A stretch of DNA of 64,000 nt. Origin: Castanea sativa. Its lineage: Eukaryota > Streptophyta > Magnoliopsida > Fagales > Fagaceae. Shown in pieces: positions 11,076 through 21,899 of this stretch. Every line of letters starts with the position of its first letter. Position 1 is the first letter of the stretch. A program made the position numbers and the translations under genes. The notes under the pieces are model-generated. The model was not told where the DNA came from. It saw only the letters and a list, made by a program, of their open reading frames with translations, and searched no databases. The stretch spans positions 26,400,001 to 26,464,000 of the forward strand of contig NC_134021.1 of assembly GCF_040712315.1 (NCBI RefSeq), in the 5' to 3' direction.

Positions 11076-12191
11076 CACAGATTCCTAGTGTGTATATTCA
11101 GGTTGTACTAATCATATCTACAATTCTTTGCAGGGGTTTCAAGAGACCAGAAAGTTGAATGAAGGGGAATTGTTTCTTACTTTGGCTGATGGGAGCAGGA
11201 TTCTAGTTGTAGCTATTGGTGTTGTTAATTTATGCTTTGAGTCTAAGGTTTTAATATTGGAAGACTATCTATTAGTACCTAATGTTCGTATGAATTTAAT
11301 TTCTGCAACTTATTTAGGCAAACCTAAATATTGTGTTATCCTAAAAGACAATGTTGTAATAAAGAAGGATAAAATGTTTATCTGTTCTGACAATATTGTG
11401 GATGGTCTTTATATTTTAACTCCTGATAAGCATGAATTACATAATTCTGAATTATATAATGATTCTCATGTAAAATCATTAAAGAGAAAGTTTCCTTTTA
11501 CTAATGATGCATATCTTTGGCACTTGCGTTTGTGTTATATTAATTCAAATAGGATTCAAAGTCTAATCAAAGATGGACTTTTACAGCCCATGGACTTTGA
11601 TGAATTTCCAGTTTGTGAATCTTGTTTAGAGGGTAAAATGACCAAATGACCTTTAAATGCAAAAGGTAGAAGAGCCCAAAAGTTGCTTGAATTAGTTCAT
11701 ACAGATGTTGTGGTCTTATGTCAACCCAAGTAAAAGGAGGTTATGAGTACTTCATCACTTTTACGGATGATTACTCAAGATATTGTTATGTGTACCTAAT
11801 GAGATAGAAGTCTGAAGCCTTTGAAAAGTTCAAAGAGTTTAGGGCTGAAGTTGAGAATCAATTAGGTAAATGCATAAAAGCCATTCGATCTGATCGTGGT
11901 GGCAAATACCTTTACCAATTCAGAATGGGTTTGTATCCCAATTGATTGCACCTAGAACTCCTCAACAAAATGGTGTAGCGGAGAGAAGGAATAGGACTCT
12001 TTTGGAAATGATTAGGTCCATGATGAGTTAGTCAACTTTACCGATTTCTTTTTGGGGTTATGCCTTAGATACAGCAATACATCTTTTAAATTTAGTTCCA
12101 TCAAAATCTATTCCCAAAACACTCATGGAATTATGGAGTGGGCGTAAGCCCAGCATGAAATATCTCCACATTTGGGGTTGTCCAACACATG
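11076..12191 (+). pseudogene. C2 pol pseudogene (protease and integrase)
   Basis: This follows gag in the copia order. It keeps YSGCTNHIYNS (Asp of the protease DSG changed to Tyr), LADGSRILV, WHLRLCYIN (Gly of LGH-type motif lost) and CESCLEGKMTK. A stop follows at 11647-11649. Integrase core pieces follow in shifting frames, including ITFTDDYSRY, which C1 has lost, and [12 protein letters not shown]. It stops at GCPTHV, where nested element G1 begins. It is useful for recognising the deletion in C1 integrase. Confidence 0.88.
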
Positions 12192-12726
12192 TGATGCGAA
12201 CCTCAATCGACACGCTTTGAGACCCAACAAAAATATTGGAATATTTAACCCAGGAAAGCTAAAAATCAGATTTATGATAGAAACCCTGACCCAACGTTTA
12301 TAATTGAAACGCGAACCAAAGGTATAAGTTGACCTTGACCCAATGATTATAAAGAATCACGAACCAAAGGTATAAAGTTTGAACGCCACAAGGAAGAATC
12401 CTTGATAAGTTCACAGTTCTTGAAGAACCAAAAGAGAGCAAAGCCTCACCTTTTCTGATTTCCATTCAATAATATTCAATGAAAAACGTTTACAGACTTA
12501 AGGGCCTATTTAAGGGCTCCATAAAACTTGACAGACAAGAAAATATATTCTAAAATAACTCCTAATTGATACCTTACCATATCTAGAATCAAATTTGACC
12601 TAAAAAGCATTAAATGCACCTAAAAACAAGGAAATAAATCACCTAAACCTAAAATAACGTTTTTTACATAAAAATACCAAAATTAATAAATTACAATAAT
12701 TAAACAATAAATTGTGTCCTACATCA
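12192..12726 (-). repeat. G1 3' LTR
   Basis: A 535-bp LTR bounded by TGATG and CATCA (perfect 5-bp terminal inverted repeats). The first ~220 bases recur at 15365-15584. The latter part is shared with 1-130. On the minus strand the purine tract GTTTCAAGTGGAGGGGTC directly precedes it. Confidence 0.88.
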
Positions 12727-12788
12727 GACCCCTCCACTTGAAACAAACTCGTCCTCGAGTTCGGCTTTGAAATCTGAAATCTTCCGCT

Positions 12789-13193
12789 TCAAATAAACAA
12801 ATACTTTGAATGCTTTAATGACTTGATGCGGTTGTGAAACTTCAATCCTTCATAACGTGTAGCAGAAAATTTCTTCTCATCTACTTTCAATTTATTTGCA
12901 ACATCAATCAACAAAGGGTTGGTAATAAAATTAAAATTTTCTACTCCAATAAAATCAACATATTGTATAGTCATCTTCATCAAATCAACTGAGACTAGAG
13001 GATTGTGAGTTGTGGACTCATCCTCATATTTAACCTCAATTGAATCCTCCACAATGTTCTCAATAATTACCATCTCTTTTTTTCTTTCACTCTCTTTCTT
13101 CTCATCTTTTTCTGAACTCTCAGTATCACAATTTTTCAAGCCATTCTCTCTTTTCAGTTTCACTTGATCTTCATACACTTGTCTTTGAGTCAA
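12789..13193 (-). pseudogene. G1 post-protease linker segment
   Basis: A 134-codon segment beginning MTQRQVYEDQVKLKRENG. It is in the same frame as the gag-protease ORF and is separated from it only by the TGA at 13278-13280. It is Lys/Glu-rich. In related plant gypsy elements this type of segment lies between protease and RT. Here it ends at a stop 63 bases before the 3' LTR, and no RT follows. Function unknown. Confidence 0.7.
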
Positions 13194-13277
13194 CGGTACA
13201 AGAGTAATTGTTTTATAACCTTTAACAAAAGAATACCTATTCTTGAACCCACCATGATTGACTTTCCTGTGAAACTG

Positions 13278-14903
13278 TCATGGCCTGCCCAATAAAATGT
13301 GACCCGCTTGCATTTGAGCAACATCACAAAGTACTTCATCCTTGTACCTCCCAATTGAAAAAGAAACTAGTACTTGCTTATTTACCTTAACCTCTCCACA
13401 ATCATTCAACCACTGCAACTTATATGGTTTAGGGTGTTTCAAGGTAGGTAAATTCAATTTTTCAACTAAACTAGTGCTAACCACATTAGTACAGCTCCCC
13501 CCATCTATAATCATACTACATACCTTGTTGTTGATGTGGCATCTAGTGTGAAAAATGTTCTCCCTTTGTTGTTCCATGTCATCCTCTTTGACTTGGGCAC
13601 TTAAAGCACGCCTAGCCACAAGTGACTCGCCCTCCACTGGATACTCCACTTCCTCATCACAAGCATCCTCAAGTGATGGAATCTGGTCATCATCTTCCTC
13701 GCTTTCAGTTTCCACCTCTCCATCAATACGTGCGATCATGGTCCTCTTATTTGGGCATTGTGAAGCAATATGACCTACTCCCAAACAACGAAAACACTTA
13801 ATGTCACGATTACGAGTCTGGGATTCATTTTTACCTTTGTTGATACTGGGAGCTTCATCTCTCCTTTTTTGTGGTTCAGCTTTGGACTTGAAAACATCCC
13901 CTTCGTCTTTCCTCCCATTTGACCTCCATGAAGTAGAGGAGCCCAGATTTTGAAACGACCAAGTTCCTTTCCTTTTAAGCTGTCGTTCCACCTTTATTGC
14001 CATCTGCACCATGTCCTCCAACTCCACGTAGTGCTGCAACTCCACCACGTTGGCAATGTTACGATTCAGCCCATTCAAAAACCTTGCCATGGTAGCTTCT
14101 CTATCCTCCTCTACATTTGCCCGAATCATGGCAATTTCCATCTCCTTGTGGTAGTCATCCACGCTCCTATAACCTTGAGTAAGACTCTGTAATTTCTGAT
14201 ACAAGTCCCTATAGTAGTGACTAGGAACAAACCACCTCCTCATGATTGCCTTCATTTCCTCCCAACTCTCAATAGGTCTCTCATGGTTTCTCCTTCTGTT
14301 CATCACAAGTTGATCCCACCATATAATAGCATAGTCAGTAAACTCAATGACAGCGAGTTTTACCTTTTTTTCCTCGGAGTAGTTGTGGCACTCAAAGATT
14401 AACTCCACCTTCTTCTCCCACTCCAAGTATGCTTCTGGATCATTTCTCCCTTGGAATGTTGGTATCTTCATTTTTATGTTTCCTAGGTTCTTGTCAGTCC
14501 CATCTTGCCATCTTGGATCTCTTCGAAAACCTCTACCACGCCTTTCTCCCCTCTGCACAAACCTGCCCTCATTGTTCAATGAAGCTTGATCTTCTTCATC
14601 TTCAAACTCATGCTCGTGGTAGTCATCAGAATCATCCATGTGTACACGCCTTTCTTGCCTTCTAGTATTAGGGCCTCTTTGGGGACGCTCCTTACGCAAA
14701 GTAGTAATAACAGTGTCCTGCCTATCCATCCGATCCTGAATCTCATTAAACACCACATTCATGCGTTCAAATTGTTGTTGCATAGACTGCAAAATGATGG
14801 ACGACTCCTCCCCTCCTTCCCTTTTTGATGTTTCACACCTGAAAGACATACTTTTGAAACAACAGAGAATTGTCAGAAATAATTCCTCACAACACTCCCT
14901 CAC
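13278..14903 (-). CDS. G1 gag and protease
   Basis: A 541-codon ORF. The N-terminal part is coiled and charged ([20 protein letters not shown]). The gypsy retrotransposon gag domain covers about residues 140-290, with [40 protein letters not shown] and [11 protein letters not shown] zinc knuckle [14 protein letters not shown] lies near residue 375. An aspartic protease follows with [12 protein letters not shown] (D-G-G in the active site) and ends at LLGRP. The next codon is TGA where relatives have Trp (LLGRPW), so the original product ran on to 12789. Conserved length and motifs suggest recent activity, perhaps supported in trans. The first Met at 14903 may be upstream of the true start. 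Confidence 0.92.
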   Translation of the reverse strand: MRECCEELFLTILCCFKSMSFRCETSKREGGEESSIILQSMQQQFERMNVVFNEIQDRMDRQDTVITTLRKERPQRGPNTRRQERRVHMDDSDDYHEHEFEDEEDQASLNNEGRFVQRGERRGRGFRRDPRWQDGTDKNLGNIKMKIPTFQGRNDPEAYLEWEKKVELIFECHNYSEEKKVKLAVIEFTDYAIIWWDQLVMNRRRNHERPIESWEEMKAIMRRWFVPSHYYRDLYQKLQSLTQGYRSVDDYHKEMEIAMIRANVEEDREATMARFLNGLNRNIANVVELQHYVELEDMVQMAIKVERQLKRKGTWSFQNLGSSTSWRSNGRKDEGDVFKSKAEPQKRRDEAPSINKGKNESQTRNRDIKCFRCLGVGHIASQCPNKRTMIARIDGEVETESEEDDDQIPSLEDACDEEVEYPVEGESLVARRALSAQVKEDDMEQQRENIFHTRCHINNKVCSMIIDGGSCTNVVSTSLVEKLNLPTLKHPKPYKLQWLNDCGEVKVNKQVLVSFSIGRYKDEVLCDVAQMQAGHILLGRP

Positions 14904-15350
14904 GTGTTCGCACTCAAATTATGTCACTCCCACTAGTGTTTCACTCTTAAATTGGCTTTTTCCCGATAACAGTCTCACACTCTCTTGCCTTTTTCCACTC
15001 GTAACTTCGCCTTTTCAGTTCTTCATTAAACTAATAAACTTGATCAAGAAATTCAACTTGTAGTGTAAAAACAAATACCAACGGCAAGAAGATATTACAG
15101 AAATACCAAATCAAAGGAAGAAGACAAAAGAAAACAATATTTTGGTCTGAGAGAACTGAAACTACAAACAAATTTTTTTTTTTGCTATTTCCTTTCAGAT
15201 GTCTTTTTTTATTCACGTTTTTTTTTAACCTAGTGCACTTCAACAAAAACAAAAAAATAAGAACGATGAATGAAGAACACAAAAGAATCAGGATAGGATG
15301 ATAACAAGAAACAAAAGATAAAGGGATAGAAAACTGATTTTAGAACCTGT
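14904..15350 (-). other. G1 leader
   Basis: This lies between PBS and gag with no conserved coding region. It has a T-run near 15171-15182 and is otherwise unremarkable. Confidence 0.6.
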
Positions 15351-15362
15351 GCTCTGATACCA
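15351..15362 (-). promoter_or_regulatory. G1 primer binding site
   Basis: The minus strand reads TGGTATCAGAGC (tRNA-Met type), two bases from the 5' LTR at 15365. Confidence 0.88.
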
Positions 15363-15364
15363 AA

Positions 15365-15584
15365 TGATGCGAACCTCAATCGACACGCTTTGAGACCCAA
15401 CAAAAATATTGGAATATTTAACCCAGGAAAGCTAAAAATCATATTTATGATAGAAACCCTGACCCAACGTTTATAATTGAAACGCGAACCAAAGGTATAA
15501 GTTGACCTTGACCCAATGATTATAAAGAATCACGAACCAAAGGTATAAAGTTTGAACGCCACAAGGAAGAATCCTTGATAAGTT
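15365..15584 (-). repeat. G1 5' LTR, truncated
   Basis: It repeats the first ~220 bases of the G1 3' LTR with very few differences (for example atcagattt against atcatattt). It then switches to copia RNase H sequence at ATAAGTT. Over 300 bases of the LTR are missing. Confidence 0.9.
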
Positions 15585-15955
15585 GGAGGAGTGTCAAGCA
15601 ATCTTGTATTGTAGACTCCACCATGGAAGCTGAGTAAGTTGCTGCTTATGAGGCGGCAAAAGAAGCTGTTTGGGTCAAGAAATTCCAATCTGATCTTGGT
15701 CTTGTTAGAATGGAGCAAGTTCCAATCACATTTTTTTGTGACAATAGTGGAGCAGTTACACAATCCAAAGATCCAAGGAATCATAAGAAAGGAAAGCACA
15801 TTGAGAGAAAGCACCACATCATTCAAGACATTGTTGCTTATGGAGATGTAGTAGTAGCAAAGATTGAAAGTGCAAAGAATCTAGCGGATCCTTTTACCAA
15901 AGCCTTGTCCCAAAGGACTTTCAATCACATTTGGAGGAGATGGTAGTTAGATTAG
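15583..15955 (+). pseudogene. C2 RNase H remnant
   Basis: This resumes copia pol in the RNase H domain at WRSVKQSC. It keeps DSTMEAE (followed by a stop), CDNSGAVTQS, HKKGKHIERKHHI and LADPFTKAL, and ends close to the copia polyprotein C-terminus. Everything between integrase GCPTHV and this point, including the RT active site, is missing from C2. Confidence 0.9.
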
Positions 15956-15975
15956 TGCACAATAGTCTTTAGGAC

Positions 15976-15986
15976 AAGTGGGAGAT
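15976..15986 (+). promoter_or_regulatory. C2 polypurine tract
   Basis: AAGTGGGAGAT directly precedes the TGTTAGG start of the 3' LTR. It is the plus-strand primer site that C1 has lost. Confidence 0.85.
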
Positions 15987-17375
15987 TGTTAGGATTATTG
16001 CCCTTAAATCCTATTGTATGATGCTATGTAAGATATTATGTATGACATTGTGTATGAATTAATATTGTGATTAATAAAGTTGTTTTATTATTATCTAAAA
16101 TAATGGTAACATGAATATGTGACATTATCATATAATCCATGAGATGCATAATATGTGATTTATGCGAAAAGTCATAGAAGATATAAATCACAAGTTCCTT
16201 GTAAACTTAAAATTTGGTTCTTAGTCGATGATGAAATTAGGCATTTCATCTGCGAAGACTATAACATATCAACTAAGATGATTTGTCTTGATGTGTCGAT
16301 ATGTTTTAAGAGCTAAGACATATTGAACTGGACCACTATGAGATTTATGATTCTCCTAACAACTATCAAATGAATAATAAATCTCACGATTTCTATTTAC
16401 ATAAACTCTCAATCCTGAGAGGATAATGGAACTGATCATGAAGTGTAGGTTGCTTTGATATATCAGGAGTGAGATCTATCCTAATGGTCAAAACTTCAGT
16501 TTGTTGGGCAACCACATTTAGTATTGATGGAATATATATTTTCAAGTTGGAATTCATAGTCTCTTAATGGAGATATAAAATATTCCCTTCAGATAAGTTT
16601 AATTGGTTCAATTATTCAAAGTGTTAGGCCTAACCACTTTGGTAAGAAGTTACTAAAGTATATATTTATGAAATTAGATTTCATAAATATATGTTGAATA
16701 ACTTGAAAGGATTAAACTAAGTACTCAAGGATAAGATGTAGTAATTTACAAAGTGGCAGTCCACATTCATGACTTTATATTACTACGAATATTTTATGAA
16801 GGGGGTGCATGTATAATAAAGTCTTGGGATATAATTTATGAGTAAGGCCTAGAGTGCAACTATATTTATATAGTAGTATTAATTATAGTTAATGGTAACT
16901 TTGGACTTGTCAGGAGTTTACAGAAAACCCCAAAGCCCATTGGAGCTAGTGTCTTATTGGTCCCTTTTGGTCCCACTCCAAGCCACATACTAAAACTTAA
17001 TTGGAAAGGCCCAAAAGGCTATCCCAATTAGATAATCAGTTATAAGGAGAGAAACGTACAGAATTTTAAAAATATGAAAAAGAGAGACATCATTGTGAAA
17101 TGGTGTGTATGTGAGTGTTGGACACTATCTCATTCTCCCTTGAACAAAAATTGATTGAGAGAACACACATCTTGGGCGTAAAGTGGAATTGGAGTGAAGA
17201 TTAAAATTATTCCCAAGTGCTTCCAATCTTTGTTTTGAAATTCACCACACCAAGGTACGTTCTCTTGTTCTTGAGAAACTTACGTAGTGCTTGTTATCGA
17301 TTGCGAATGAAGTAGATCCGTTAAATTTCTACTGCATATGTTTTGTATGATATACAAACCATGATTATTCCTACA
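15987..17375 (+). repeat. Copia LTR family A, copy A4 (3' LTR of C2)
   Basis: A full-length LTR of 1389 bp running TGTTAGG to CTACA, in plus orientation. It is more diverged from A1/A2 than those are from each other. After its end the sequence passes directly into gypsy RNase H (G2). Confidence 0.92.
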
Positions 17376-17695
17376 ATCTCCACCTCCTTAGCTCCCAAGT
17401 CTGAGAGAACTCTCAATCTGGCTAGCAGAGCCTCATACTCGGCTTCGTTATTAAAGGCTCTAAAGCCTAATCTGAACGAATGTTCCAACTTTATTCCTTC
17501 TGGGGTGATAACCACGATCCCTGCTCCAACCCCGGCTGCGTTGGATGCGCCGTCCACAAATACCTTCCACAAGCTAACTTTTATCTGGCAGGCCATCTCC
17601 AACCATTTCGGCGAGAACTCAGCGATGAAATCTGTGAGAACTTGACCTTTCACTGAGCTGCTTGGCCTGTATCCAATGTCAAAAGAGCCCAAACG
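17376..17695 (-). pseudogene. G2 RNase H
   Basis: The gypsy RNase H begins VFVDGASNAAGVGAGIVV and continues with LEHSFRLGFRAFNNEAEYEA, which supplies catalytic Asp and Glu. The upstream part (DIGYRPSSSVKGQVLTDFIA) is the usual linker of plant gypsy pol. It is cut at 17376 by the C2 3' LTR, so the C-terminal third is missing. Confidence 0.9.
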
Positions 17696-19040
17696 AGTCC
17701 CTCACTTAGCTATTCTCCCCGTAAAGTTAGGTCTCCTCAACAACGACTGTAGAGGGTACTCGGTTAGGACATAGACGGTGTGAGCTTGAAAATAATGGGG
17801 CAACTTTCAGGTAGAGTGCATGAGTGCTAGCACCGATTTCTCCAGCGGCAAATACCTCGTCTCAGCATCATCAAATGTTTTGCTTATATAGTGTATTGGT
17901 AGCTGCACACCATTATCCCTCAATAACACTGCGTTCGAGGCATGCTCGGATACTGAGTGGTACATGTATAAATCTTCTCTAGGTTCTGGGGTTGTCAATA
18001 TTGGCGCCCACCCAAGATAGTCTTTTAGGTCTTGGAAGGCATTTTCACACTCTTCATTCCACTGGAATCCCTTCCACCTCTTCAAAAGCTGATAAAATGG
18101 TCGGCATCGATTGGCGAACTTGGAAATAAATCGATTAAGGGCAGCTAACATGCCGGTCAATCTCTGAACCTCTTTCGGATTGGTTAGTGGTTTTAGACGT
18201 TTCATGGCTTCAATTTGATCGAGGTTAACTTCGATCCCCCATTTAGTGATTAAATAGCCCAGGAACTTGCCGGCCCCTATTCCGAAGGCACACTTATTGG
18301 CATTGAGACGCAGGTGGTGTCGCCGGAGTAATCCAAACACTTATTTAAGGTCCCGATATGCTGCCCCTCCTTGCTTTTTATCACCATGTCATCAATGTAT
18401 ACCTCGACCATACGCCCAATCTTATCCCTAAACATCCTCGTCATCATTCGTTGATAGGTGGCTCCTGCGTTTTTCAATCGAACGACATCACGATGTAATG
18501 ATAATTAGCATCAGGGGTTATAAATGCAGTCTTTTCCTGATCCTCAGCAGACAGGGCATTTTGGTGATAACCTTGAAAAACGTCCAAAAAACTCATCCTT
18601 GGGTGCCCATAGGTGGCATCTACCAGCTAATCAATCTTCGGCATCAAGAACGGATCTTTTGGGTATGCCCAATTTAAGTCGGTAAAGTTGACGCAGACCC
18701 TCCATTTACCAATCTTCTTCTTTACTACCACAGTGTTTGCAAGTCATTCTAGAAAGAATGTTTCTTTTATGGCCCCGACTTCCTTCAACTTCCCAACCTC
18801 TTGGCCTCTGCTTCTTAGGTGGGTACAGAGGGTCCACATTAAGCTTGTGAACTATGAACTCGGGGTCGACTCCGGGCACCTTGTAGGGACTCCAAGCAAA
18901 TACGTGTTCTGTACGAGAAAAAGCAACAACTCAACCTTCTCTTCGTCTTTCAAACTTGCCCCTACTAGAAAATTCCTTTCACAATCCGGCAGAATCTTCA
19001 CTTTCACCAAGTCCTCAGCACAGTTGGCCCCCATTTCCTC
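17696..19040 (-). pseudogene. G2 reverse transcriptase
   Basis: Several frames together give a gypsy RT: LVDATYGHPRMSFLDVFQGY, TAFITPDANYHY, KNAGATYQRMMTRMF and the active site VEVYIDDMVIKSK (about 18375-18415). KCAFGIGAGKFLGYLI and the connection domain FISKFANRCRPFYQLLKR follow. The tether VYVLTEYPLQSLL leads into RNase H. Stops and frameshifts near 18340, 18480 and 18640 break it. It once copied the element RNA. Confidence 0.88.
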
Positions 19041-19058
19041 TTAGGGTTGCTATAGTTT

Positions 19059-19925
19059 CTATAAGGGGGTTTCCTTGGTGGACTCTTTTTTCCCGGTTCC
19101 TCGGCTGGCTACAGCCACAAAGCACTGTCTAGCTACTTGTTGATTGCCCCTTATCACAGTGATTCCCTTCTCGGTACGGAACTTGACCTTCACATGCAGG
19201 GTGGAAGGCACAACGCCCATGGCATGAATCCACGGCCTTCCAAGGATTGCAGTGTACGGTGAGAAAGAAGCGACCACTATAAATGTTACGATCACCTCTT
19301 TACCCTCCATACTTATAGGAAGCGAAGTTTGTCCTTTTAGGATTACCATATGGCCGTCAAACCCCATCAATGGAGTATCATACTTGGATAGGTCTTCCTT
19401 CTTCAAATCGAGCCCCCTGTATAGGTCGGGGTACATCACATCCGCACCGCTCTCCTGATCTATCATTACCCTCTTTACTATGAAGCTGTTCATTCGGGCC
19501 GTAACTACCAATGCATTGTCATGTGGTTGAATTGTGCCTTTCATATTGTCATCGTCAAAAGCAATAGGCCACCGAGTGTACTTTAACCTCTTCCCGGAGG
19601 GTTGCTCTTTTGTGCGATTTTTTGCTGGTACCACAGCCAATACCCCATTTCTCCTAGACGCTTGAGCGTCCCTTAGAGCTACGTGGATGACTTCTATTAT
19701 TCCCAAAGGGGGTGGGAGAGTATTCCCATGCAACCGATCTGCCTGTTCGGCTTCTTGATTTCCTGGTGCCGCTACAAACTCTTTTAGATACCCCGCTTTC
19801 ACCAACTGCTCTAAATGATCTTTTAACACCCTGCATTGCTCAGTGGTGTGCCCTTTATCTTTGTGGTATGTACAATACAAATTTTGATTTCTTCTCGATG
19901 GGTCGCCCCCATCTTGTTCGGCCAC
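19059..19925 (-). pseudogene. G2 gag C-terminus and aspartic protease
   Basis: An open 288-codon segment. Near its start a CCHC-like motif YCTYHKDKGHTTEQCR marks the gag end. The protease follows with VMIDQESGADVMY, where families usually show D-x-G/S-S-A-D, then PLMGFDGHMVILKG and the flap/C-terminal AILGRPWIHAMG. It lies directly upstream of the RT with a stop between. It has the best codon integrity in G2. Confidence 0.88.
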
Positions 19926-21060
19926 CTAAAATAAGGATCGTTTTTTATTCGATCAACAATCCTGTGCACCGGTTCCTTAAAGGCTACATTCACTTCTCCC
20001 ATTCCCGGCCCTGGCTCTTGAATCCTCAGATCCTTCTAGGGCCTAGGCTGGAAGCTGATATTCCAAGGATGATTCATGACCGAGGCCTTCCCTTTGCTCT
20101 GTAACCGATCATCTTCCAACCGCTTATACTCTTCGATACGCCTCATCAACTGCCTCATATCCTCGGGAGGCCTCCTCGTCAAAGATTCCCTCAGTCTGGA
20201 TTCCTCGGGCAACCCCATTCGAAAAGTGCTCACTGCAATCTTTTCATTCCCCCCGCCGATCTCGTTATACGGCTCCTAGTATCAGTTAGCAAAGTTGCGG
20301 AGGGTCTCTCCAGCCCCCATTTTCATTGACAGTAATGCGTCTATGGGCTGTGGAACCCAATTACAGGTCATGAATCATAACCAAACTCCTGGATCCATTC
20401 GAAAAAACTGTGGATCGAGCCTTTCCCTAATCCGTTGAACCATCTCAGAGCAGTGGGGCTGAGGCTCGAAGGGAAGACTTTACACATCAGCGCGTTATTT
20501 TGAGCATGCAGAGACATCAGCTAAATGTAGTGGCTTCATGTTCTACTGAGTTTGTCTTTCCATTGTAGGAGTTGAACGGCGGCCGCGCGAACCTACTCGG
20601 CATCAGTGCACCTTCTATATCTCTTGAGAATGGTGATCGGGCATCTTGGTGCAACTCCTGACTCATTATGTCCATGGCCACATTCCGAGGTCGTCCCCCA
20701 TCCGGGGAAGTCGAATCACGGTTCGCATACTCCCAAGAATGATCGCGGTGTCGATGAGACCCGGATTGATAGGACCCTACTGCACGGTGGTTCCCTACAC
20801 TAGTCGACCTTTCCCTTCATTCCTTATGGTCCCTTCTCCGACGTCTACCCCTTGCTTCCAACTCCAAATCCCTCACCATCCTACGTAGACGCTCGAGCTC
20901 CTACTCCCTCTGCTCAAGCTCCTGGTCCCTTCTGTCAAAGAGGTTGCGCCCTGAGGCAGCGGATACTATTCGGAGTGTTTAAAACGATCCCTCTCTGAGC
21001 CCGGATTGTTCTGCTTCCTCATACTACCTGTCTTCATGCCTTTTCTTCCTTCTTTCTCAC
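19926..21060 (-). pseudogene. G2 gag
   Basis: Fragments in several frames show the gypsy gag core (FPSSLSPTALRWFNGLGKGS and MSTFRMGLPEESRLRESLTR) and RRIEEYKRLEDDR before the zinc motif. At least four stops or shifts break it between 20030 and 20600. The N-terminal third (20600-21060) is only recognisable by position. G3 gag is a relative. Confidence 0.75.
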
Positions 21061-21176
21061 CATGTAGACCCCTACGAAGACCCTCTAGAGCCACTTTCAA
21101 CATAACTTCCTAGTCGACTTCCAGACATTTTTCTGTGCATGTCTCAATAGACATTTTCCTATAGGAGATTCCCACA

Positions 21177-21186
21177 AACGGCGCCA
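21177..21186 (-). promoter_or_regulatory. G2 primer binding site
   Basis: The minus strand reads TGGCGCCGTT, as in gypsy elements primed by tRNA-Asp type tRNAs, two bases from the LTR. The continuation (TGTGGG) fits less well, so the tRNA assignment is tentative. Confidence 0.65.
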
Positions 21187-21188
21187 AT

Positions 21189-21899
21189 TGTGTGTACCCA
21201 AAATGTAGTTGTTGGGCTTAAACTCTATTTGGGCTCACAATCTATTTGAATTGTGGGTTTTGGGTTTCCTACTGTAGGGGTTCCGAACTTGGTCACTCGA
21301 ATATACTCGTCTCCTCCTTTCTTCATTGGACCACTTGGAATCCCTTTCTTTCTCTATATGTCTTTGCCTCTCTGAATACCCTCTCAATTTTTCTAGTGTT
21401 TTCCCTCCCCAAAAATGCCAACCCCAATCTCGAATTCTAATCTCTTATTTATAGCCCAAGGTTAGTGGAAGGGCTATGATTATTTTCGTGGTGAGTGGGA
21501 AGAGAGATCTAATGCTATTTACCCTTAAGTGAGTGTTTAGTTGGGAGTGGAAGGTGGTCAGAGTGGCATTGGAACTAGTTCCACCGTTAGAGGGACTGCC
21601 TGGCAGCGATACTCCCTAGGCTCTACCGAGCTCCCTAGGACTCATCTCCTCGAGAAATTACATTCCCCGACCAAGATCTCACCATCACTATCCATGTCGT
21701 AACTGGCTTAGTAGCGGTTCCTGAATTTTTGGTTGGGTGACAAGGCTTACCTGGACCATGTTCATGGACCCGACAAAGTATGTATTCGCGCATGATACTC
21801 CAAGACTTAAGGCCCAACGAGTTCTAGGCCTTGTACACGTGGCAATATTGTGATGGGTTTCATGGACACTGGGCTTGCAGAGAAGTAATATCCCGTACA
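21189..21899 (-). repeat. G2 5' LTR (inferred)
   Basis: About 711 bp between the primer binding site and unrelated DNA. Minus-strand ends would be TGTACGGGAT at 21899 and GGGTACACACA at 21189. No second copy is in the window, so the outer boundary is inferred from the TG/CA ends. Confidence 0.6.

Larger units (their letters stand above)
12192..15584 (-). mobile_element. Nested gypsy-type gag-protease element G1 (TR-GAG-like)
   Basis: A minus-strand element with 3' LTR 12192-12726, a purine tract on the minus strand at 12727-12744, one long gag-protease frame 14903-12789, PBS 15351-15362 and a truncated 5' LTR 15365-15584. No RT, RNase H or integrase is present, and the purine tract follows the reading frame closely. 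The organisation therefore matches non-autonomous gag-only (TR-GAG) elements rather than random loss. It is inserted in C2 integrase. The right junction is a later deletion at the 7-bp microhomology ATAAGTT. Confidence 0.85.
8612..17375 (+). mobile_element. Ty1/copia element C2, decayed and carrying a nested element
   Basis: A plus-strand copia element of the same family as C1. It has a truncated 5' LTR, primer binding site 9035-9046, gag from 10208, protease and integrase to 12191, an RNase H remnant 15583-15955, PPT 15976-15986 and 3' LTR 15987-17375. RT and part of integrase are missing; in their place lies nested element G1. It bears many more stops and frameshifts than C1, so it is older or has decayed faster. 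Its 3' LTR lies against the RNase H of gypsy element G2. Confidence 0.88.
17376..21899 (-). mobile_element. Ty3/gypsy element G2, 5' half
   Basis: Minus-strand remains in the order 5' LTR 21899-21189, primer binding site 21186-21177, gag, protease, RT and RNase H. The RNase H is cut at 17376 by the C2 LTR. Integrase and 3' LTR are not in the window. Gag, protease and RT resemble those of G3, so the two belong to one family. All coding parts are broken. Confidence 0.85.

Noticed and set aside
14217..14828. Several plus-strand frames of 60-80 codons across 13.3-15.0 kb
   Set aside because: All are opposite-strand shadows of the G1 gag-protease frame, with no motif.
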